Positions 1 to 6,052 of a DNA stretch of 7,347 nucleotides are shown piece after piece; within the stretch, counting starts at the first letter, position 1, and every line of letters starts with the position of its first letter. Under the pieces are notes generated by a model. It saw only the letters and a program-made list of their open reading frames with translations. It was not told the origin of the DNA and did no database searches. The stretch comes from an uncultured Wenzhouxiangella sp. (GTDB lineage Bacteria > Pseudomonadota > Gammaproteobacteria > Xanthomonadales > Wenzhouxiangellaceae): the NCBI GenBank assembly GCA_937876395.1, contig CALEIM010000191.1, positions 1 through 7,347 of the forward strand, in the 5' to 3' direction. The translations under genes were made by a program, and so were the position numbers.

Positions 1-52
1 TACCACTAAAATGGACGACGGGAAGGGGTTTGTGGTAGCCCCTCTCTCAAAA

Positions 53-76
53 GTTCGATCCCAGTATCGCCCACCA
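53..76 (+). tRNA. 3' fragment of a tRNA gene (att-like remnant)
   Basis: The segment reads as the end of a tRNA: one T-stem base, the T-loop TTCGATC (54-60), the 3' T-stem CCAGT (61-65), an acceptor strand ATCGCCC (66-72), discriminator A and an encoded CCA (74-76). The sequence upstream does not complete it. AAAAG before the T-loop cannot pair with CCAGT (ACTGG would be needed), and nothing in 1-20 offers the GGGCGAT acceptor strand. The acceptor most resembles tRNA-Val, but the anticodon is missing so the identity is unresolved. Seen: a well-formed 3' third only. Known: integrases often leave a duplicated tRNA 3' end at one border of an integrated element. Inferred: an element border, or a broken sequence end. 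Confidence 0.6.
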
Positions 77-82
77 GCAAGA

Positions 83-122
83 AAAGGCCCCTAGCTAGCG
101 GAAACGCTGCGCAGGGGCCTTT
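83..122. terminator. Bidirectional intrinsic terminator between tRNA fragment and lsr2
   Basis: A 10-bp perfect stem, AAAGGCCCCT (83-92) with AGGGGCCTTT (113-122), encloses a smaller AGCG-GAAA-CGCT hairpin with a GNRA-type tetraloop at 101-104. A T-rich run (TTTCGTTT) follows on the plus strand, and the minus strand gives TTTTC after the stem. It sits 7 nt after the tRNA CCA and downstream of the convergent lsr2 stop, so it can serve both units. Confidence 0.75.
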
Positions 123-234
123 CGTTTCTGGCTCGTGGCAAAGCGGGAATGTCTTTGACGATCATCGCCGAGGATGTCGCCGCGTCCTGGCCGGTGAGCA
201 GGTCGCTGGCCTGAGGACCGGGGCAGGCAAGGAT

Positions 235-567
235 TCAGTGGGCTGCGTCGTAGGCCTGCAAAACCTCGTTCGGGATGCGTCCGCGGTTCGAGACCGTGTA
301 GCCGTTCTGTCGCGCCCACTCACGGACCGCGGACAGGTCCCGCGGCGGGCCGGTCGAGGCGGCGGAGCCGCTCTGCCGCCGGCCGCCAACGCGACGGGCC
401 GCAGAGACGTACTTGTCCATCACCTCGGCGAACTCGTCCGCCTCCTCCTGCGAGAGGTCGATCTCGTAGGCGGCACCCTGGTATCCGAACCTGACCGTGT
501 TCGCGGTTTCCCCGAGCTCTTCGCCGGAGAGGTCAGAGACGTAGAAGGTCTCAATGCGCTGGGCCAT
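235..567 (-). CDS. lsr2: Lsr2 family nucleoid-associated protein
   Basis: Lsr2 is the actinobacterial H-NS-like protein that binds AT-rich DNA in the minor groove, bridges it and silences transcription. The protein is 110 aa, close to the ~112 aa of the mycobacterial protein. The N-terminal dimerisation half carries YEIDLS, followed by the basic linker ARRVGGRR. The C-terminal DNA-binding domain has AVREWARQNGYTVS and the AT-hook-like RGRIP. I chose the ATG at 567 because AAAGGA stands 6 nt upstream; an in-frame ATG at 591 would add eight residues and place that Shine-Dalgarno inside the gene. It ends in the terminator at 83-122 and diverges from the TSUP fragment. The family is typical of Actinobacteria and their phages, so it is out of place beside the gammaproteobacterial-looking genes to the right. 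Confidence 0.93.
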   Translation of the reverse strand: MAQRIETFYVSDLSGEELGETANTVRFGYQGAAYEIDLSQEEADEFAEVMDKYVSAARRVGGRRQSGSAASTGPPRDLSAVREWARQNGYTVSNRGRIPNEVLQAYDAAH

Positions 568-606
568 TACTTGTCCTTTCATGGAATTCATAATCTATCA
601 CAGCAC

Positions 607-612
607 ATTGTA
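607..612 (-). promoter_or_regulatory. Possible -10 element of lsr2
   Basis: TACAAT on the minus strand matches the sigma-70/SigA -10 consensus at five of six positions and would start transcription roughly 30 nt before the lsr2 ATG. No clear -35 box is seen at 16-18 nt spacing, so this rests on one hexamer. Confidence 0.25.
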
Positions 613-720
613 GACAGTAGCGCTGGAGAAACATTGAACGCCTTGCCTTCTAGCGCATAGTTCCCTGGTGTCTGCGACTCGTCAATGAGAAACGCACGCT
701 GCGGCCTGCGGCCTTTGCGT

Positions 721-750
721 CTGGCCAGGGGACGGGGTGGCCGGTTTTCT
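721..750 (+). terminator. Terminator-like hairpin in the lsr2-TSUP gap
   Basis: GGCCA (723-727) pairs with TGGCC (738-742), extended by a T-G and a C-G pair at 721-722/743-744, with a G-rich 10-nt loop and TTTTCT directly after. This has the form of a short plus-strand intrinsic terminator, yet no plus-strand gene precedes it. It could end an antisense or small RNA, or be fortuitous. Confidence 0.3.
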
Positions 751-818
751 GGCAGTGGCATCAGACCGCCCATACTTGAGCCATGGAAGCGCACGGACAT
801 AGGCCCGAAGACTGACCC

Positions 819-926
819 GTGGCTGTTTCTCTTGCACTCGCCTTCGTGGTGCTCTTCCTTGCCGCGGCGGCCCACGCCGTCACCAGCTTCGGCTATGTCC
901 TGCTCTCGGTGCCGCTGCTGGCCATC
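819..926 (+). pseudogene. N-terminal fragment of a TauE/SafE (TSUP) permease
   Basis: The first ~35 codons of the open frame encode one hydrophobic segment, LALAFVVLFLAAAAHAV, followed by TSFGYVLLSVPLLA. This is the pattern of the first transmembrane helix and the (T)GFG...VPLL signature at the N-terminus of sulfite exporter TauE/SafE permeases, which normally have 7-9 helices and about 250 residues. Everything after VPLLAI belongs to PncB, so the remainder of the permease is absent. Start: GTG at 819, since an in-frame TGA at 813-815 excludes anything further upstream; no strong ribosome site is visible. The divergent placement beside lsr2 suggests the same actinobacterial source. The family call rests on a short stretch only. 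Confidence 0.6.
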
Positions 927-1721
927 ATCAGCGAACTGTACGCTCGCCACGCCTGGCCAGAACACGATTTGGCCGAAGGCCGACGACGACTGAACGAAAA
1001 AATCAGGCACATCCAGGCCCTGGACCGGGCAGATGAATTCATCTTTGCCGATTTCGGCACCCGCCGGCGCCTGTCGCGCGCCTGGCATGACGAAGTAGTG
1101 GCTGAGCTTGTCGCCGGAGTTCCCGGCAGCCTGCGAGGCACCAGCAACGTTCGCCTGGCCCGCCAGTTTGACCTGGTGCCGATTGGCACGATGGCGCATG
1201 AATTCATCCAGGCCTGCCAGGCGCTGGGTCCAAGGCTGGCGGAAACCCAGCGCTTTGCCTTTGAAGTCTGGGCGCGAGAGTATCGCGGCGATCTCGGGAT
1301 TGCGCTGTCGGATACCTACAGCCTCAAGGCATTCCTGCGCGATTTCGACATGTACTTCTGCAAACTGTTTGACGGTGCCCGCCAGGATTCCGGCGATCCG
1401 ATCCAGTGGGGCGAAGCCCTGATCGCGCATTATCAGGCCAACCGCGTCGATCCGAAAACCCGTAATCTGATCTTTTCTGACGCGCTTGATATTGTCCGCG
1501 CGGTGGAAATCTGGCAGCGCTTTCGTGAACGGATCAACGTCTCGTTCGGAATTGGCACCCATCTGACCCACGATACCGGCGTCAAACCCGTCAATATCGT
1601 CATCAAGATGACCGAATGCAACGGCCAGCCGGTGGTCAAGCTGTCCGATTCACCCGGCAAGATCGTCTCGACCGACCAGCACTACCTCGCCTGGGTGCGG
1701 CAGGCTTTTGACGTGTACTAA
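819..1721 (+). CDS. pncB: Nicotinate phosphoribosyltransferase, 5'-truncated, fused to TSUP start
   Basis: PncB makes nicotinate mononucleotide from nicotinate and PRPP with ATP hydrolysis, the entry step of the Preiss-Handler NAD salvage route in the cytoplasm. From residue ~31 of this 300-aa frame the sequence follows E. coli PncB to its end: VPLLAIISEL, DFGTRRR (78-84), GTSN (107-110), GTMAHEF with His127 at the place of the autophosphorylated His, QDSGDP (189-194), FSDALD, SFGIGTHLT and a C-terminal ECNGQPVVKLSDSPGK. Full-length enzymes are about 400 aa; the N-terminal ~120 residues are missing and replaced by a permease-like helix. The product would lack part of the active-site-forming N-terminal domain and is probably not functional as it stands. 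The usual RHDSGDP motif here reads RQDSGDP. The stop codon lies inside a perfect palindrome. Confidence 0.85.
   Translation: MAVSLALAFVVLFLAAAAHAVTSFGYVLLSVPLLAIISELYARHAWPEHDLAEGRRRLNEKIRHIQALDRADEFIFADFGTRRRLSRAWHDEVVAELVAGVPGSLRGTSNVRLARQFDLVPIGTMAHEFIQACQALGPRLAETQRFAFEVWAREYRGDLGIALSDTYSLKAFLRDFDMYFCKLFDGARQDSGDPIQWGEALIAHYQANRVDPKTRNLIFSDALDIVRAVEIWQRFRERINVSFGIGTHLTHDTGVKPVNIVIKMTECNGQPVVKLSDSPGKIVSTDQHYLAWVRQAFDVY
909..926 (+). other. Chimera junction, TSUP into PncB
   Basis: The codons for VPLLAI fit both families: TSUP proteins carry LLSVPLLAL near the N-terminus, and PncB carries WEVPLLAVISE at about residue 120. The switch of family therefore falls somewhere inside these 18 nt, keeping the frame. 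Seen: homology-like content changes here. Inferred: the join arose through short shared sequence, either in assembly or amplification, or in the cell. Confidence 0.65.
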
Positions 1722-1751
1722 TGCCATCGGAAGCTTCCGATGGCATTAGTA
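1716..1751. repeat. Perfect 36-bp palindrome over the pncB stop codon
   Basis: The 18-nt arm TACTAATGCCATCGGAAG (1716-1733) is followed directly by its exact reverse complement (1734-1751). The pncB TAA (1719-1721) lies in the left arm. As RNA it forms a long stem; TTTTT occurs at 1758-1762, seven nt after the stem, so it may act as an imperfect plus-strand terminator. The absence of a spacer between the arms also fits a symmetric protein-binding site. Confidence 0.7.
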
Positions 1752-1882
1752 AGGCAGTTTTTGAGAAGCGCCCGGCCATCCTGCTCGGCTATGATTGATT
1801 ACCCGGCAAACAACAGGCTGACCAAGCGTGGAAACAGCCGCCGGACAACGGCTCAGGCCCGGCATTTATCGCGGAGAGTCCA
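1752..1882. other. Intergenic leader before the 99-aa gene
   Basis: About 130 nt between the palindrome and the next ATG. A TATGAT hexamer (1790-1795) could be a -10 box for the downstream gene; the nearest TTGAGA (1761-1766) is 23 nt away, too far for a normal -35. A 31-codon frame from ATG 1791 ends in a TGA at 1884-1886 that overlaps the next start, but it has no ribosome site. Confidence 0.3.
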
Positions 1883-2182
1883 ATGACTGAAAATGAACAT
1901 GAACAGCACTTCGACGAGGCGGCGGATGCAGTCGTCGATCTCGGCAATCGCTTGCTCGATGACAACCCTGACACCGATCCCTGGGCGATTGCCGACGGCC
2001 TGATCGCCGGCGCCGTTCACTACTGGCTCTACGCCCATCAGCCCGAAGCACCGGTGCCCGCAGACGATGATCTGACCACCGCCCGCGAGCGGCTCGATGA
2101 ACTGCTCAAGCAGATCATGCAATCAGCCGAAGAGAGTGAATATCTCCACTCTCCCCAGGACTCCGACGTCGGCCGAGCCTGA
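1883..2182 (+). CDS. Small acidic protein of unknown function
   Basis: A 99-aa protein that I do not recognise as a named family. It is strongly acidic, especially at the N-terminus (MTENEHEQHFDEAADAVVD), has a helical core with DPWAIADGLIAGAVHYWLYA (residues ~32-51), a proline-rich turn (QPEAPVPADDD), and a second amphipathic helix ARERLDELLKQIMQSAEESEYL. There is no signal peptide, metal site or nucleotide-binding motif. The single hydrophobic patch, GLIAGAVHYWLY, is too short and interrupted for a confident membrane span. The start is well supported by GGAGAG four nt before the ATG. It is convergent with the M28 peptidase gene and follows pncB on the same strand, but the palindrome between them argues against a simple operon. 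Likely a cytoplasmic conserved hypothetical. Confidence 0.75.
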   Translation: MTENEHEQHFDEAADAVVDLGNRLLDDNPDTDPWAIADGLIAGAVHYWLYAHQPEAPVPADDDLTTARERLDELLKQIMQSAEESEYLHSPQDSDVGRA

Positions 2183-2191
2183 CAGCATGGT

Positions 2192-2214
2192 CTGATTTGG
2201 GGTCGGGTCCCCCA

Positions 2215-2218
<4 letters not shown>
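2192..2218. repeat. Inverted repeat between convergent genes
   Basis: CTGAT (2192-2196) pairs with ATCAG (2214-2218), and after a two-T bulge GGGG pairs with CCCC around a 7-nt loop. It separates two convergent genes and covers the TGA of the peptidase gene. There is no T-tract on either side, so it is not a classic intrinsic terminator. The GGGGTCGGGTCCCC core resembles short REP-like palindromes, but a single copy cannot show that. Confidence 0.45.
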
Positions 2219-3936
<1,718 letters not shown>

Positions 3937-3963
3937 GGCCATTCCCATTAAGTGAAACGCTCG

Positions 3964-3969
3964 ATTCTA
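3964..3969 (-). promoter_or_regulatory. Possible -10 element of the M28 peptidase gene
   Basis: TAGAAT on the minus strand, 27 nt before the preferred ATG at 3936, matches five of six consensus positions. No good -35 is found. The hairpin GCACTG/CAGTGC (3970-3996) lies immediately upstream and would overlap the -35 area, which could be an operator or chance. Confidence 0.25.
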
Positions 3970-4016
3970 GCACTGCCGGGCCAGCAACCCCAGTGCCTTC
4001 AAGTTGGCATTTCAAA

Positions 4017-4658
4017 TCAGATCAGTCCGGCTTCAAGCGCTTTGAGAACCGCGCGGGTGCGGTCGCGAACGCCCATTTTGGAAAGGATGTTTGAAACGTG
4101 GTTCTTTACCGTGCCTTCGGCCACATTGAGCGCGCCGGCAATCTCCTTGTTGGAATAACCGCCGGCCATCAGGCGCAGGATCTCGGTTTCGCGGTCAGTC
4201 AGGGGGTCGGGCCGCGGAAGGCTGGAAAATTCATTGCGCATCTTGCCCAGGCCCTTCATCAAACGCTCGGTAAGCACCGGTCGCATCAGGGTCTTGCCCT
4301 CGGCTACGGTGCGAACCGCCGAGATCAGCTCTTCAAAGGCCACGTCTTTCAACAGGTAGCCGCGCGCTCCGCTACGAATGCCTTCCAACAGCAGTTCATC
4401 GTCGTCGAAGGTCGTGAGAATGATGGTGGGCGGAAGGCTCCCTGAAGCAGTTAGTTCGCGCAACACATCCAGCCCGTTTTTGCCGGGCATGCGCATATCC
4501 AGCAGCAGCACGTCGGGATTCAATTCAGGCACGCGCTCGATGGCCCCGGCACCGTCGGCGGCCTCGCCGATAATTTCAATATCTTCGGAAAGCTCAAGCA
4601 GCGAGCGAACGCCCTGGCGCACCAACGTTTGGTCATCGACCAGCATGACGCGAATCAT
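4017..4658 (-). CDS. NarL/DesR-family response regulator
   Basis: A 213-aa two-domain transcription factor. Receiver domain 1-120: acidic pair Asp8-Asp9 in VDDQ, phospho-acceptor Asp54 in LLLDMRMPG, switch Thr82/83 and Lys104 in LLKD. The C-terminal LuxR-type helix-turn-helix is 152-209 (LTDRETEILRLMAGGYSNKEIA, then VAEGTVKNHVSNILSKMGV). Length and layout are standard and all key residues are present. Its ATG overlaps the stop of the upstream kinase gene as ATGA and is preceded by a strong GGAGG (4666-4670, minus strand) inside the kinase gene, which indicates coupled translation. It should be phosphorylated by that kinase and bind DNA as a dimer. Targets are unknown: no transporter or desaturase gene of the kind these pairs often control is present here. 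Confidence 0.95.
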   Translation of the reverse strand: MIRVMLVDDQTLVRQGVRSLLELSEDIEIIGEAADGAGAIERVPELNPDVLLLDMRMPGKNGLDVLRELTASGSLPPTIILTTFDDDELLLEGIRSGARGYLLKDVAFEELISAVRTVAEGKTLMRPVLTERLMKGLGKMRNEFSSLPRPDPLTDRETEILRLMAGGYSNKEIAGALNVAEGTVKNHVSNILSKMGVRDRTRAVLKALEAGLI

Positions 4659-5842
4659 GTCACATCCTCCAATGGCAGCCAGGCCTTGACCTGGAAACCA
4701 ACGCCGGGCCGGGTGGCAATATCCAACCGCCCGCCCATTTCGCGCAGCCGTTCACGCATACCGCTGATACCGTTGCCGGGCACCAGATTGGCCGCACCGC
4801 GACCGTCATCCCGAGCCTTTAGAATCAGGCCCTCATCCGCCTCAAACAAATTGATCCACAGGTTCCGCGCCTGGGCATGGCGTACCGCGTTGGTCACCAG
4901 CTCCTGGGCGCAGCGCAAAAGAATCTGAGCACGCTTTGGGTCCGTCTGAGACAAGGCCTCGGGAATTTCCAGATGAATAGTCAGGTCCGGAACGCCGGCA
5001 GCCAGCATTTCCAGGGTCTGGCGCAGATCGACCTGGGCGTCATGACGCATGTCACTGACCACCTCGCGCACATCAGCCAGCAACAGCCGCGCGATCGACG
5101 CGGCCTTGTCGATGTGTGCGCGGGATTTGCCCTCACTGGTGTGACTGGCAACTTCCAGATTCAGGCTGAGCGCGGTCAGATGGTGCCCGACAAGATCATG
5201 CAATTCGCGCGAAATTCGCACCCGCTCGGCAATCCGCGTGCTGTCGGCCAACAGCGATTGGGTAGCGCGTAGCTGAGAATTGACCCGTCGAAGCTCGGCC
5301 CTGGCGCGCATCTGCTGCAGTGCCAGCAGCGAGGCAATGTAGGGAAACGAGGTCAAACCCAGATTCATCAGCAAAAAAACGAGCGCCAGAATCCAGCTCC
5401 CATCGGGGCTGAAAGCAATCCAGACGCTGAACGCGAGCGCCAGACACACGACCCAAACAACGCCAATCACCATCGGCAACAGCCAGGGCAACAGGGCGGC
5501 AATCAACATCGCCAGCAGGCTGCCCAAGCCGGTTTGTGAGAAATGGGTCACACCAAAGGCAGAAACCGAGAGCACCAGCATGATCAGCACCCGCTTCCAG
5601 AACGCGGCCGCGCGCTGCTCGCGGATGATCGGATGCCAAAGCACCAGCAGGAATAGAAACGCCGCCGACCACCAGCCAACCACCCGGCCCGTAGAAGGCG
5701 TTTCGGGCAGCAGCCACGGCAAAAGCACCAGCGGGACGGCAGTCAGCAGCCAAACCAGTACGCCGACGTATCGCAGCCAGTCAATGGTGCGGATATCCGC
5801 CAGGGAGCCGATTCGATCCAGAAGGCGATTGATTGATTCCAT
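4655..5842 (-). CDS. Membrane sensor histidine kinase, HisKA_3 (DesK/NarX-like)
   Basis: A 395-aa inner-membrane kinase. About six hydrophobic segments (roughly 25-46, 54-72, 84-100, 106-125, 126-144, 149-173) form the sensor; a short coiled-coil-like stretch (LQQMRARAELRRVNSQLRA) leads to the dimerisation/phosphoacceptor domain with RISRELHDLVGHHLTAL, where His215 is the phosphorylated residue. The ATPase domain has the N-box QELVTNAVRHA (Asn318), the G1 box DDGRG (345-349) and GNGISGMRERL. There is no large periplasmic domain, so the signal is likely membrane-borne, as in DesK. I chose ATG 5842 because the in-frame ATG at 5923 would add 27 polar residues with atypical codons such as TTA; neither start has a strong ribosome site, so this is uncertain. 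It is the first gene of the pair with the response regulator. Confidence 0.92.
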   Translation of the reverse strand: MESINRLLDRIGSLADIRTIDWLRYVGVLVWLLTAVPLVLLPWLLPETPSTGRVVGWWSAAFLFLLVLWHPIIREQRAAAFWKRVLIMLVLSVSAFGVTHFSQTGLGSLLAMLIAALLPWLLPMVIGVVWVVCLALAFSVWIAFSPDGSWILALVFLLMNLGLTSFPYIASLLALQQMRARAELRRVNSQLRATQSLLADSTRIAERVRISRELHDLVGHHLTALSLNLEVASHTSEGKSRAHIDKAASIARLLLADVREVVSDMRHDAQVDLRQTLEMLAAGVPDLTIHLEIPEALSQTDPKRAQILLRCAQELVTNAVRHAQARNLWINLFEADEGLILKARDDGRGAANLVPGNGISGMRERLREMGGRLDIATRPGVGFQVKAWLPLEDVT

Positions 5843-5965
5843 GCCTGAAGATTCTAAACCGCTTTGAGCCTGGTGGGCAGTGTTCTTGGCGGATGGCCCA
5901 ATAGTTAATCCCCGAAACTCCATCGCCAGCCAACCGATCGAGAGTAGCTGCTGTGAAATAAAAAA
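5843..5965. other. Upstream region of the kinase operon
   Basis: It should hold the promoter for the kinase-regulator pair. A minus-strand TAGAAT (5851-5856) is present, but only nine nt before the preferred start, which would give an almost leaderless message. If the longer kinase frame from 5923 is real, the promoter lies between 5924 and the terminator. No firm -35 was found. Confidence 0.25.
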
Positions 5966-5998
5966 ACCGCCGGTGTTTTACCACCGGCGGTCTTTCGT
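5959..5998 (-). terminator. Intrinsic terminator after the IPTL-CTERM gene
   Basis: A perfect 10-bp stem, ACCGCCGGTG (5966-5975) with CACCGGCGGT (5982-5991), has a 6-nt loop. On the minus strand it is followed by a run of seven T, a textbook terminator for the gene ending at 6053. On the plus strand CTTTCGTTTT follows, so it may work both ways. It isolates the kinase operon from the gene upstream of it on the same strand. Confidence 0.9.
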
Positions 5999-6014
5999 TT
6001 TCTATCGGACCTGC

Positions 6015-6029
6015 GGCACCGACGGTGCC
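6015..6029. repeat. Small hairpin in the 3' untranslated region
   Basis: GGCACC (6015-6020) and GGTGCC (6024-6029) form a tight 6-bp stem with a 3-nt loop between the stop of the IPTL-CTERM gene and its terminator. It may protect the 3' end of the message, or simply be chance. Confidence 0.35.
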
Positions 6030-6052
6030 ACAGACCGTTTTTCTTCAGTCGA

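Larger units (their letters stand above)
568..818. other. Divergent intergenic region, lsr2 to TSUP start
   Basis: About 250 nt between the lsr2 start (minus strand) and the GTG at 819 (plus strand). It should hold the lsr2 promoter. A minus-strand TACAAT (607-612) lies a suitable distance upstream of the lsr2 start, but no convincing -35 is visible. It also contains a terminator-like hairpin at 721-744. A minus-strand open frame of about 61 codons crosses it but has no ribosome site or recognisable motif. I see no other gene. Confidence 0.5.

Noticed and set aside
1..76. A complete 76-nt tRNA or tmRNA end
   Set aside because: The 5' acceptor, D-arm and T-stem 5' strand do not pair with the 3' part, and the AGGGG/CCCCT stem at 24-43 has a 10-nt loop that does not fit an anticodon arm.
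567..591. Longer Lsr2 start adding MNSMKGQV
   Set aside because: The Shine-Dalgarno AAAGGA for the ATG at 567 lies within it, and Lsr2 proteins begin close to the MAQRIETF position.
238..660. Plus-strand frame of 140 codons opposite lsr2
   Set aside because: It is a mirror frame of lsr2, which has recognisable Lsr2 motifs and a Shine-Dalgarno sequence.
588..1571. Minus-strand open frame of 327 codons across pncB and the intergenic region
   Set aside because: Most of it is antisense to pncB, whose conserved motifs prove the plus frame. The remaining ~61 codons (588-773) have no ribosome site, weak third-position bias and no motif.
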